Shown piece by piece: positions 26,124-34,593 of a stretch of DNA of 64,000 bases. How positions within the stretch are numbered: position 1 is the first letter of the stretch; every line of letters starts with the position of its first letter. The notes below the pieces were generated by a model. The model did no database searches and was not told the origin of the DNA. It was given only the letters and a program-made list of their open reading frames with translations. Source of the DNA: Paenibacillus sp. FSL R7-0345 (lineage in GTDB: Bacteria; Bacillota; Bacilli; Paenibacillales; Paenibacillaceae); contig NZ_CP152002.1 in NCBI RefSeq assembly GCF_038595055.1, positions 4,818,501-4,882,500 on the forward strand. Direction: 5' to 3'. A program made the position numbers and the translations under genes.

Positions 26124-27026
26124 TTATTTAGTTCTGCTGTACATATTCTCATCCCGCAGCCGGATCAGCACCTTGCCGAAGCGTCCGCCCTGCTGTACAG
26201 TAACTGTTCCTTCGGGATACGTAGCGTTCATATAGTCAGAAACGATTTTCCCGGTAGCGTCACTGTCTGTCAGGCGGTGATGTTTCAGCAGCTGAAGCAC
26301 CTCGTCAATGGCCGCTTCAACAGTATATTCCGCGCTCTTCATTTCCTTGGTCACAATCGACTCAAAGGCGTAGTCCTTTAGATAGAGCAGGTTTAGCAGA
26401 TAGGCCATCTCGGAGGCTTCGGCAAGCGGCGCAGCCTCTCCTGTAAACAGCGGCAGCACCTCATTCAGCAGACTATGCCGCCTGGAGCCGGCTGAAGTAC
26501 TGATATAGCAGTATTGTCTGGCACAGCTGATCACACGCTCCGCGCCCGCCCAGTCGGACACAGCCGGACACATCGAGACAAAAACAAGATCAAACGCCTG
26601 CTCCCATCCCTTAGCCGCCAGATCAATATCCTCAAAGGCTTCGCGTACCAGAGCGATTTCCGCTTTTCCCTCACTGACCCGGGCTTTGTTCGCTTCAAAC
26701 AAATCGGCCAGCAGCGCATTCGGCTCAACGGCGGTCACCTTCGCCCCGCGCTCGGCAAACGGCACACTGAATCCGCCCGAAGCCGCGCCGATATCCAGCA
26801 CTGTCAATCCGTTAAAATCAACGCCCTGACCCTCCATCCAGCCGATAATCCGCTCTGCCCTCTGTCTTCCGCCTTCGCTGAATACCTCTTCGTTAAACGT
26901 ATGCGCTTTGGAATCGAATGAACGGGTAGGGTCCACGCCAGCCTTTCTTGTCAAATTGATGTAGGATTTCGGGTCTTCCTTCCATGCCTGCTCCCATACC
27001 TGTGCGTCAAATAAATGATTAATCAT
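26124..27026 (-). CDS. SAM-dependent methyltransferase
   Basis: 300 residues of the class I Rossmann methyltransferase fold. Motif I is VLDIGAASGGFSVPFAERG, followed by the acidic strand end VTAVEPN and FDLVFVSMCPAV as motif IV. The ATG follows AAGGGATG. It lies 118 bp downstream of the Rrf2 regulator on the same strand and may be its target. The methyl acceptor is unknown; the fold is clear. Confidence 0.85.
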   Translation of the reverse strand: MINHLFDAQVWEQAWKEDPKSYINLTRKAGVDPTRSFDSKAHTFNEEVFSEGGRQRAERIIGWMEGQGVDFNGLTVLDIGAASGGFSVPFAERGAKVTAVEPNALLADLFEANKARVSEGKAEIALVREAFEDIDLAAKGWEQAFDLVFVSMCPAVSDWAGAERVISCARQYCYISTSAGSRRHSLLNEVLPLFTGEAAPLAEASEMAYLLNLLYLKDYAFESIVTKEMKSAEYTVEAAIDEVLQLLKHHRLTDSDATGKIVSDYMNATYPEGTVTVQQGGRFGKVLIRLRDENMYSRTK

Positions 27027-27144
27027 GCCTTATCATCCCTTTTCGTTTAGTAAACTGCTGATAATACCTATAACACAGTGCCGGTTATACAAAAGACTTA
27101 AAAGACTTCTTATATCTATAATCAAGCTATAAAAATAACGGCGC

Positions 27145-27546
27145 TTATAAATCCACCGTTACTTTTGCAGCAAGCTCAGAGAGCTTCTTGTTCTGCAGAT
27201 AGTCTTCCATCCGGTTCTCTGCCTCCACCATCACCTGCTGGATCAGGCATTCACTGGAATGGTTCAGCGTACAGTCAAACAGCGACGCCGTCCCCTCAAT
27301 CGCATGGATCACATCTAGAAAAGAAATATCATCCTTCTTCTGCTTAAGCTGATACCCGCCGTTCGCACCGGATACAGACTGGATCAGCCCCGCCTTCACC
27401 AGCTTGGTCAGAATCTTCGACAGATACGTCGGCGATACATGCTGCCGTTCAGCCAGCTGCTGCACGCCCACAGGCTTATCAGGAGAAGCAGCCACCAGAA
27501 AAAGCATCGTATGCAGCGCATAATTCGTCGCTTTGGAGTACTTCAT
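27145..27546 (-). CDS. Rrf2 family transcriptional regulator
   Basis: 133 residues. The N-terminal winged helix is typical of Rrf2 proteins (MKYSKATNYALHTMLFL, then VQQLAERQHVSPTYLSKILT). Two Cys occur near residues 96 and 104 (FDCTLNHSSEC), fewer than the three-Cys Fe-S set of IscR/NsrR, so it is more like the YwnA/CymR-side members. The start is the ATG at 27546 behind GAGGTGG. A small palindrome lies 23 bp upstream. It may control itself and the following methyltransferase gene. Confidence 0.9.
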   Translation of the reverse strand: MKYSKATNYALHTMLFLVAASPDKPVGVQQLAERQHVSPTYLSKILTKLVKAGLIQSVSGANGGYQLKQKKDDISFLDVIHAIEGTASLFDCTLNHSSECLIQQVMVEAENRMEDYLQNKKLSELAAKVTVDL

Positions 27547-27569
27547 GTTCCACCTCAACTTCAATCACA

Positions 27570-27582
27570 GACTTTATAAGTC
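27570..27582. promoter_or_regulatory. Possible Rrf2 autoregulatory palindrome
   Basis: GACTT-TAT-AAGTC is a perfect 5-bp inverted repeat 23 bp upstream of the Rrf2 start, in an AT-rich region. Similar GACTT strings recur at about 27094-27108 before the methyltransferase. The binding role is inferred. Confidence 0.38.
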
Positions 27583-27785
27583 CATAATAGCTTTTATAGG
27601 GATGGAAAGCAAGCTGCTTTTTTAGTTTATATAGCTTGAACTAGTGATTTTATGGTTTAGGATTTGCCTTGTTTCAGTGAATGCGCAGACTTCCGGCCGC
27701 TGTTGTCTGCAGATTTCCGGACACGATCATTAGTAGCTGCACGACATAGCATAAAGGAAACTCCCCCCTCCTCCGATGCTTCGCC

Positions 27786-27976
27786 TTAACTGCATTTTGT
27801 GCAACTAAAACGTCTGTTTTTCTTCGAAAGTTCATTTTAACTGTATTCCGTGCAACTAATCTGCCGGGAAAAGCCTGTTTTCGCCGTTTTGGGCGGAAAT
27901 AGCTGCACAAAATACAGTTATATCGCTGAGGGTCACCTTTTCCTCGGATATAACTGCAGATTGTGCAGCTATTTTA
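27786..27976. repeat. Intergenic four-core element, family B, locus 1
   Basis: Cores share TAACTG(C/T)A at one end and GTGCA(A/G)CTA at the other: 27786-27810 and 27837-27860 (plus), 27897-27922 (minus), and 27949-27976. The last core is so nearly palindromic that its orientation is ambiguous. Direct cores are 51 bp apart and the centre is 36 bp. A weaker fifth copy lies at 27731-27751. The linker between the first two has CGAAAGTTCATT. The remainder of the gap 27547-28199 holds the Rrf2 promoter region; I see nothing else in it. Confidence 0.83.
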
Positions 27977-28199
27977 ATTTCTATAGAATGGTACACTGCC
28001 CATTGAGTGAAATGCTGCTTCACACACAACGTATGCGCAGAGGCGTTCGTTAGAGAGACGAGTTAATTTAGCTGCCGGAGTACAGCAGGAACAACTCAGC
28101 CCGGCCGTTGAGGTAAATATTCATTCGTGCACCACAAACCTAATGCAGCGTACAAAGCTCAGCGCCGATGGCGACTCTACCTTCGCCCCCGCTCCGCTC

Positions 28200-30695
28200 T
28201 TACCCCAAGCTGGCCGTCAAAATCTCACACAGCGCGCCGAACAGCGGCTGCTCCAGCTTAAGCGCAGTCAGGGAAGCTAACGCCGCCGCTGGCGTAGCAG
28301 AAGACCGCACCAGCCCGTAGATCTGCTCCTTCAGCTGGAATTCTATCTGCGCCCGGTTCAGCAGGGCGAATACGTCCTCTTCAGTCCGGTTAGCGGCAAG
28401 GCGCGCGCCGGCGAGTTCAACCGTAATCGCGGTAGACACCGCGGTCTGCGGGATCAACACTGTAAGCGTATGTGTGGAATGGTCATACGCTGTATCCGCT
28501 GCCGTCTCCGCACCGCCGGCCAGCACCTTCACCTGCGTTTCGGCTACGCCGGTAAAGCAGAGCTTCCAGCTGCGCAGCGGAGGCAGGGCAGCCAGGTTGC
28601 CGCTGGCCGGATGAATCGTAAAGCTGGCAGACTCCGTCCAGCTCAGGTTCATCTCCGTAACACACCAGTTCTCCTCCCGGTCCTGCAATGCAGCCGCATT
28701 GTGCTTCATCCCATCCATAGCAGACTCATCGCGCTCTTCATCAGCCCGGTCCCTCACCGCTTCCTCCGCATCCTCCCAAAGGCGGAAGCTGCCGTCTGCT
28801 CCAGCGAACACCTTAACCTCCAGCTCCCGCGGGTTCGCCGTGGACGAGGTGTATCCGCTGAGATCAGCCAGCGGAACAATCGCCCCGGCCTTCGCCAGCA
28901 CCGGAATGGTCTCCAGATTACGGTACAACGTAAGGCTGCGGCCGCCGTCAACCCTCCGGCCGCAGAAAAAGTCATACCAGCGGCCCTCCGGCAGCCACGC
29001 CGTGAACTCCGCCATACCGGTCCGGCGGTCCACCGGTGAAGTGATCGGGCAAGCCATCAGCTCCGTGCCGAAGTAATACTGGTTCGGCACACCGTAAGCC
29101 TCCGGCTGCTCCGGATGATGATAGTACAGCGGCCGGACCAGCGGCAGCCCGTCCACGCTCGCGTAGCGGTTCATCGTATACAGGTAAGGAATCAGCCGGT
29201 GCCGCAGGCGCAGCGCCTCCTTCATCGCGGCTTCCGCAACCGGATTGAACCGCCAGGGCTCCTTGCTGTTGAACGGGCTGGCCGAGCTGTGCAGCCGCAG
29301 CACCGGCGCGAACACGCCGAACTGCACCCAGCGCGTCACCAGCTCATCGTCAAGATAGCCCTGCATATGGCCGCCGATGTCGTGGCTCCACCAGCCGTAG
29401 CCCGCATTTGCCGCGCTCGCCGTAAAGTACGGCTGGAACGCGAGCGACTCCCACGTGACGATCGTATCGCCGGAGAAGCCGACGGGATAACGGTGGCTGC
29501 CCAGCCCCGCATAACGCGAGAACGTCAGCGGTCTGTTCCCTCGCCGCCCGCTGTCCAGATAGTGATAGTGGTTCAGCATCCACAGCGGATCGAGTCCCGG
29601 CACCCGGGTCACCCCGCCCTGCTGCCAGTCAATCCACCAGAAGTCCACGCCCTCCTCTTCCAGCGGATGATGCAGATATTTGAAATAGGCCTGAAGGAAT
29701 TTCGGATCGGTGATATCAAAATCCACCGCATCGCCCTTTTCCGGGTCCAGTCCAAGCTCTCCGGCGATTGCCAGATAAGGGTCTTCGAATGCGCGTACGC
29801 CGTCTGCAGGGTGAACATTCAGCGTAACATGCAGCCCCCGCTCATGCAGCTTGGCCAGGAACTGACCAGGGTCCGGGAACAGCTTGCGGTTCCACGTATA
29901 GCCCGTCCAGCCGCTGCCATACTTGGGATCGACATCGACCAGATGCCAGTCCATGTCAATCACTGCAACAGAGAACGGGATCTGCTCCTGCCCGAACCGT
30001 TCCATCAGCGCCAGATACTCATCTGCGCTGTAAGGATAATAGCGGCTCCACCAGTTGCCGAGCGCATAGCGCGGCAGGAGCGGCGCCGGGCCGCTGAGCC
30101 GGTAAAAATCCTTCAGGCATTCCAGATAGTCATGCCCGTACCCGAAAAAATACAAATCCAGCCCGCCGTCCTCACGCGGCGTTACCTGCCCGTCCGCCTC
30201 CAGCAGCAGCGAGCGGCTGTCGTCCATCACTGTATAGCCGCCGCGGGACATCAGCCCCGGCTCCAGCGGGATCGTTCCGTCCGCATTATCCAGCGTCCGG
30301 GCCGTACCGCCAAGATCCTGCGGCGTGTCGCCGTAATGCCAGACTCCCATCAGGTGGCCTGACCCGTTGCGCACACTCACATTAAGCCCGTAGCGGGAGA
30401 ACGGCTGCTTGTCATAGCTCAAATGCAGCCTATCCGTTATAATCTCCAGCTTGTTCCCGTGATCCACCAGCTGGAACTCCGGCACCGGAAAATCCCGGTT
30501 AAGCACAGTCTGGGTCGCCCGGTCCTCGAACCTTCCGGCAGGATGATACTCCAGGCGGAGCAGCTGCGGAGTCAGAACAGTGATCCGGTAGCCCTCTCCT
30601 TCAATAACCGCTTCAGGACGGGCGGCAGGCCGCACCGCCAGCTTCAGATGCTCAGGCAGCGGCCGCTGCTGCTGCATAATATTTTCCATAACCAT
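28200..30695 (-). CDS. GH31 family glycosidase (alpha-glucosidase/alpha-xylosidase type)
   Basis: 831 residues. An N-terminal beta domain (about 1-205) is followed by a GH31 barrel. The nucleophile is D356 in DFWWIDWQQGG and the acid/base D410 in GFSGDTIVTWESL; FSVAVIDMDWH marks an early barrel strand. Beta domains follow. An Asp/Glu-rich patch (DRADEERDESAMDG) falls in the C-terminal part. There is no signal peptide. It is the last gene of an ABC importer operon. It hydrolyses an alpha-linked oligosaccharide; whether glucoside or xyloside is not decided. Confidence 0.92.
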   Translation of the reverse strand: MVMENIMQQQRPLPEHLKLAVRPAARPEAVIEGEGYRITVLTPQLLRLEYHPAGRFEDRATQTVLNRDFPVPEFQLVDHGNKLEIITDRLHLSYDKQPFSRYGLNVSVRNGSGHLMGVWHYGDTPQDLGGTARTLDNADGTIPLEPGLMSRGGYTVMDDSRSLLLEADGQVTPREDGGLDLYFFGYGHDYLECLKDFYRLSGPAPLLPRYALGNWWSRYYPYSADEYLALMERFGQEQIPFSVAVIDMDWHLVDVDPKYGSGWTGYTWNRKLFPDPGQFLAKLHERGLHVTLNVHPADGVRAFEDPYLAIAGELGLDPEKGDAVDFDITDPKFLQAYFKYLHHPLEEEGVDFWWIDWQQGGVTRVPGLDPLWMLNHYHYLDSGRRGNRPLTFSRYAGLGSHRYPVGFSGDTIVTWESLAFQPYFTASAANAGYGWWSHDIGGHMQGYLDDELVTRWVQFGVFAPVLRLHSSASPFNSKEPWRFNPVAEAAMKEALRLRHRLIPYLYTMNRYASVDGLPLVRPLYYHHPEQPEAYGVPNQYYFGTELMACPITSPVDRRTGMAEFTAWLPEGRWYDFFCGRRVDGGRSLTLYRNLETIPVLAKAGAIVPLADLSGYTSSTANPRELEVKVFAGADGSFRLWEDAEEAVRDRADEERDESAMDGMKHNAAALQDREENWCVTEMNLSWTESASFTIHPASGNLAALPPLRSWKLCFTGVAETQVKVLAGGAETAADTAYDHSTHTLTVLIPQTAVSTAITVELAGARLAANRTEEDVFALLNRAQIEFQLKEQIYGLVRSSATPAAALASLTALKLEQPLFGALCEILTASLG

Positions 30696-30735
30696 ATGAC
30701 CTCATTTCCGGCTATAACCGGCGCACCGGTAAGAA

Positions 30736-31659
30736 CTACTCCTTTACCGCGCCGATCATAACCCCCTGGTTAAAGTATTTTTGGATGAACGGATACACGC
30801 ACATAATCGGAACCGTCGCTACGATAATGACAGAGTAACGCATCATATTAGCCAGCCGCAGTGCCAGCTGCGCCGCCTCGCCGGACCCGATGCCGGACTG
30901 CATCTGGTTGGTGATGAGGATGTTGCGGAGGATCAGCTGCAGCGGATGCAGGTTGGGATTTTTGAGATAGATCAGGGCGTTGAAATAGGAATTCCAGTGG
31001 CCGACGGCAATCCACAAGCCCAGCACCGCAATAATTGCTTTGGACAGCGGCAGCACAATTCCCGTAAAAAACCGGAGATTCCCGCACCCGTCAATCTGCG
31101 CCGCCTCCCACAGGTCGCCCGGAATACTGGTCTGGAAGAACGTGCGGGCAACAATGATGTTATACACGCCGACCGAGAACGGCAGCACCATGACCAGAAA
31201 CGTGTCATACATATGAAAATCACGGACCGTCAGAAACGTCGGAATCAGTCCGCCGTTAAAAAACATCGTAAAAATAAAGAACAGTGACAGAAATTTACGC
31301 CCCTTCAGATCTTTACGCGAAAGCGCATAAGCTGCCGAGATATTAACAACAAGACCGATAAGCGTGCCGACGATCGTATACAGGATGGTATTGCGGTAGC
31401 CGATCCAGATATTACTGTGGCGCAGCAGCTCCTTGTAACCGTCGAGCGTGAACCCTTTCGGGAACAGCCAGACCTGGCCGCCGGCCACCGCCGAAGGATC
31501 ACTGAACGAAGCGATAACGATAAAATACAGCGGATAAATCAGAATAATCAGAAACAATACCGCAATCACGTACAGCACAACTTCCATCACGCTATCGGAG
31601 GAGCGGTTGTTTTTTATTTTCCCCTTGGACTCTTTAACTACTGGTGTAAGCACTCCCAT
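30736..31659 (-). CDS. ABC carbohydrate transporter permease, LplC type
   Basis: 307 residues, six membrane helices, with the EAA loop DLWEAAQIDGCGNLRFFTGI and the family end IQKYFNQGVMIGAVKE. The ATG follows AGGAGGAG. It starts 15 bp after the partner permease and is followed 40 bp later by the GH31 gene. As in the first importer, no ATPase gene is nearby. Confidence 0.92.
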   Translation of the reverse strand: MGVLTPVVKESKGKIKNNRSSDSVMEVVLYVIAVLFLIILIYPLYFIVIASFSDPSAVAGGQVWLFPKGFTLDGYKELLRHSNIWIGYRNTILYTIVGTLIGLVVNISAAYALSRKDLKGRKFLSLFFIFTMFFNGGLIPTFLTVRDFHMYDTFLVMVLPFSVGVYNIIVARTFFQTSIPGDLWEAAQIDGCGNLRFFTGIVLPLSKAIIAVLGLWIAVGHWNSYFNALIYLKNPNLHPLQLILRNILITNQMQSGIGSGEAAQLALRLANMMRYSVIIVATVPIMCVYPFIQKYFNQGVMIGAVKE

Positions 31660-31674
31660 TATGATCTCCTCCTT

Positions 31675-32598
31675 TTACCACAGGCTGTTTTCGCTGATTT
31701 TTTTGGAAATCTGGTTGACGATGATCAGCAAAATAAAGTTAATGACGGTGTTAAACAGATTGACGGCCGACGAGAAGCTGTATTGGCTGCTGAGCAGACC
31801 GATTTTGTATACATAGGTGGACAGAATTTCGCTGGAGGTGGCGTTGAGGTCGTTCTGCATCAGGTACACCTTTTCAAAGCCAACCCCAAGCAGCCCCCCG
31901 ACACGCAGAATGAGCAGCGTAACCGCTGTCGGCATCAGCATCGGAATATCGATATAACGCACCTTATGCCAGCGGCTCGCCCCGTCCACGGTTGCAGCTT
32001 CATATAGACTCGGATCAACCGCAGACAATGCCGCGATAAAAATAATGCTGTCCCAGCCGACATGCTGCCACACATCCGACCAGACGTACACGCTGCTGAA
32101 CAGCGACGAGGAGCCGAGCAGATCGGGCGCTTCTTTGCCGAACAGGCTGAACAGGTTGCCGACCAGACCGGTGCTTGGCGACAGCAAAATGACCATTAGC
32201 CCGACCATGACCACGGTGGAGATAAAGTGCGGCATATACGAGACGGTCTGGAAAAAGCGCCGGAAGCGGTTCGGACGCATCTGGTTCACCATCAGCGCCA
32301 GGATGATCGGAATCGGAAAGGTTACGAGACTGTACAGGCTGATAATCAGCGTGTTTTTAATCGTATTCGAGAACTGATAGGAATTAAAAAACTTCTCAAA
32401 ATATTTGAACCCCGCCCACGGACTCTCCGTAATCCCCAAAGCCGGGCTGTAATCCTTAAAGGCAATAAGTATCCCGTACATCGGTTTATACGCGAACAGC
32501 AGCGACAGCACCACCGCGGGCAGCAGCAGCAAATACAGCCCCCAGTTTCTTTTCACCGCCATAAGCGTCCCCCCGGAACTGGCTTGACCGGATCTCAT
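31675..32598 (-). CDS. ABC carbohydrate transporter permease, LplB type
   Basis: 307 residues with six helices and the EAA loop LYEAATVDGASRWHKVRYID. The ATG at 32598 has an AGGAGGGG site 5 bp upstream; a second ATG at 32562 behind GGGGGGA is also possible. It heads a transcription unit with the second permease and GH31. Upstream, between it and the terminator of the amylase gene, lies an array of CGGAC repeats (32667-32787) that may be a regulator target. Confidence 0.91.
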   Translation of the reverse strand: MRSGQASSGGTLMAVKRNWGLYLLLLPAVVLSLLFAYKPMYGILIAFKDYSPALGITESPWAGFKYFEKFFNSYQFSNTIKNTLIISLYSLVTFPIPIILALMVNQMRPNRFRRFFQTVSYMPHFISTVVMVGLMVILLSPSTGLVGNLFSLFGKEAPDLLGSSSLFSSVYVWSDVWQHVGWDSIIFIAALSAVDPSLYEAATVDGASRWHKVRYIDIPMLMPTAVTLLILRVGGLLGVGFEKVYLMQNDLNATSSEILSTYVYKIGLLSSQYSFSSAVNLFNTVINFILLIIVNQISKKISENSLW

Positions 32599-32666
32599 GA
32601 AATCCCCTCCTGAATGTGTTTATCTGTTTAAGTACCTAAATTATATCTTTAAGGTCCCGGCGGCTG

Positions 32667-32787
32667 CCGGACCTAATGGGTGCGTTAACCGGACTTTTAT
32701 GATGGGTGTAAAAGCCTCCGGGCTGCACGGTTTCCCGGGCAGCGGACCGGTATGCGCAATGCGGACTTTCACTGCTGTTATCCGGAC
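32667..32787 (+). promoter_or_regulatory. CGGAC direct-repeat array upstream of the permease-GH31 unit
   Basis: CGGAC cores preceded by C or G start at 32667, 32689, 32742, 32761 and 32782 (spacings 22, 53, 19, 21), three of them followed by TTT. A matching array occurs at 37515-37637 before the binding protein. About 21-bp spacing in direct orientation fits AraC-type response regulators. The rest of the 32599-32899 gap holds only the amylase terminator. Confidence 0.55.
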
Positions 32788-32833
32788 TTTCGGCTTGGCG
32801 GGCAGCAGGACAGTATTGGACTGCTGACGGATG

Positions 32834-32871
32834 CAAAAAAAACCGCCGGGCAGTGTCTGCTATCCGGCGGT
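32834..32871 (-). terminator. Rho-independent terminator of the GH13 gene
   Basis: On the minus strand a stem ACCGCCGG/CCGGCGGT with a 14-nt loop is followed by eight T, 28 bp after the GH13 stop. Confidence 0.9.
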
Positions 32872-32899
32872 ATCTCCAAACATATTATGTTTCGCGGGT

Positions 32900-34189
32900 T
32901 TACACCTGCTCTATAATGACGGGCCGGCCGGCACAGAATAGCTTGCCGCCGCCATAGACCGTGACCTCGCTGCCGTCGATCAGGCTCTGGTAGCTTCCAT
33001 CCGGCAGGCCGGTGTCTGCTTCGGCTTCCCTGCCCTTCAGGCTGAATACGCCGGCCAGCTTCCGGCTGCCCCAAGTGTATGTTCCTGTTACGATGTCCTC
33101 TTCCTCTACTGCATGCAAATGGCAGATGCCCTCTGACATGATCTCCTTCTGTTTAATAGAATAAAGCGCAGCGAACAGCCAGGACAGGTCCGTTCCGGTA
33201 TCCCAGCGGACCGTATCCTTGTCGAACAGGTCGGGGCAAACGGTGTTTGCTGTTTCCTGACCGCCGTAGATCAGCGTCATGCCTTTCTGGAAATACAGGA
33301 AGGCCGTCCAGTTGATCAGGCTCTGCTCATCCGGAATGAGCGCTTTAGCCCGAGGCCGGTCGTGATTTTCCAGAAACCGCAGCTTAACGTAGTTATCCGT
33401 ATACAGGTACTCCTGGGCGTTCATGTTCTCTACGTAGCTCGCAAGCGTAATCTCTCCGGCCAGATAACCGCTGTAATACGGATAGACATCGTAGTCATAG
33501 CAGGCATCAAATGCCTGCAGCGTTTCCGCATCGCTGAGCCCGGTCAGGCCGAGCGAACGCAGGAGCATAATGAAATCCGGCTCGATGGATTCAGCGAGCC
33601 ACAGGCAGCCGGGATTGACCTCGCGGACTTCGTTCACGGCCCGCTCCCAGAACGCCAGCGGCAGCAGCGGGGCAACATCGCAGCGGAAGCCGTCGACGAT
33701 GCCTGCCCACCTCTTCAGCGTCTCAATCTGGTAGTCCCACAGCTTCGGGCAGTTATAGTCGAGGTCCACAATATCCGCCCAATCTCCGGCTTTATTGCCG
33801 AGCTTCCCTTCCGGCGTTCTATAGAAAAATTCGGGATGCTCCTTCACCAGCACCGAATCCGGCGAGGTATGGTTGTACACCACGTCGATGATGCATTTCA
33901 TCCCGTGCTCATGGATCGCGCCGACCAGTGACATGAAATCCTCCAGCGTACCCAGCTCCGGGTTGATCTCCCGGTAGTCCTGGTTGGCGTACGGGCTGCC
34001 TAAGCCGCCTTTGCGCTCGGCCGTACCGATTGGATGGACCGGCAGCAGCCAGATAATGTCTACGCCAAGGCTGCGGATGCGCCCGAGATCGCGCTCCACC
34101 GCGCGGAAGGTCCCTTCCTCACTGTGATTGCGGACGTACACCGAGTACACAACACTGCTGCGCAGCGATTTTGAAGTATGCTTTGCCAT
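32900..34189 (-). CDS. GH13 alpha-amylase family glycosidase
   Basis: 429 residues, short for the family and without a signal peptide. The conserved regions are present: DVVYNH at 102-107, GFRCDVA with nucleophile D171, WLAES with acid/base E200, and FLENHDRPR with D276. A short C-terminal beta domain closes it. The ATG follows AGGAGT. It lies between a LacI-type regulator and the permease genes, so it probably degrades imported maltooligosaccharides or related alpha-glucans in the cytosol. The linkage specificity is unknown. Confidence 0.92.
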   Translation of the reverse strand: MAKHTSKSLRSSVVYSVYVRNHSEEGTFRAVERDLGRIRSLGVDIIWLLPVHPIGTAERKGGLGSPYANQDYREINPELGTLEDFMSLVGAIHEHGMKCIIDVVYNHTSPDSVLVKEHPEFFYRTPEGKLGNKAGDWADIVDLDYNCPKLWDYQIETLKRWAGIVDGFRCDVAPLLPLAFWERAVNEVREVNPGCLWLAESIEPDFIMLLRSLGLTGLSDAETLQAFDACYDYDVYPYYSGYLAGEITLASYVENMNAQEYLYTDNYVKLRFLENHDRPRAKALIPDEQSLINWTAFLYFQKGMTLIYGGQETANTVCPDLFDKDTVRWDTGTDLSWLFAALYSIKQKEIMSEGICHLHAVEEEDIVTGTYTWGSRKLAGVFSLKGREAEADTGLPDGSYQSLIDGSEVTVYGGGKLFCAGRPVIIEQV

Positions 34190-34275
34190 TTCTGTTACAC
34201 TCCTACTCCTATAGATAAATTGTATTTAAGGCTGGCTGTTGAGTTGAGCGGCTTAGTTAACTTGTTAGACATCGT

Positions 34276-34329
34276 GGTGCTATGTGGGAGTTAGGTGCAA
34301 TGTGAGAGCTTGATGCTATATGGGAGGTT
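34276..34329. repeat. Three 18-bp tandem repeats
   Basis: Units at 34276, 34294 and 34312 follow the pattern GRTGCWATRTGRGAGNTT. They lie in the gap 34190-34593, upstream of the GH13 gene on the minus strand and beside the family A element. No function is apparent. Confidence 0.7.
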
Positions 34330-34376
34330 GTTGCGTAACCGTGTGTTGAGTAACCAATCTTTGGCCGGGTAAATTG

Positions 34377-34567
34377 AACTAAGTGGATTTTCGTCACCTA
34401 ATTCTTCATCAAACAACGATATTAGTAATCTAGTTGGAAAAATGGCACTTAAATATGCCGAATTCGCCTACCCGCGGGATAAATCACCGAAACAAGTAGC
34501 ATATTTCCACTTAGTTGCTTTCAAAAGTGAACATCGATACATTTAAGTGTCGAAAATCCAACTAAAA
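34377..34567. repeat. Intergenic four-core element, family A, locus 1
   Basis: Cores begin CTAAGTGGA or TAGTTGGA and mostly end in a CACTTAA-like string: 34377-34404 and 34430-34454 (plus), 34492-34517 and 34540-34567 (minus). Direct and inverted pairs each have a period of about 50 bp, with a 37-bp centre. Each core can fold on itself (TAAGTG with CACTTA). The minus-side linker has TTTTGAAAG. It lies between the LacI-like gene and GH13 (both minus strand). A second family A element is at 41291-41482. Confidence 0.87.
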
Positions 34568-34593
34568 TCCACCGCCCCCTCCTTTCAGAGTAA

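Noticed and set aside
27731..27976. Possible CRISPR array from regularly spaced ~25-bp repeats
   Set aside because: Copies are few, diverged and occur in both orientations, with no cas genes near.
28470..30362. Long open frames on the plus strand opposite the GH31 gene
   Set aside because: They are antisense shadows of a well-supported glycosidase, contain no recognisable domain and lack ribosome sites.
32227..32613. Plus-strand frame across the permease start
   Set aside because: Arg/Gln/His-rich shadow without ribosome site over a clear permease gene.
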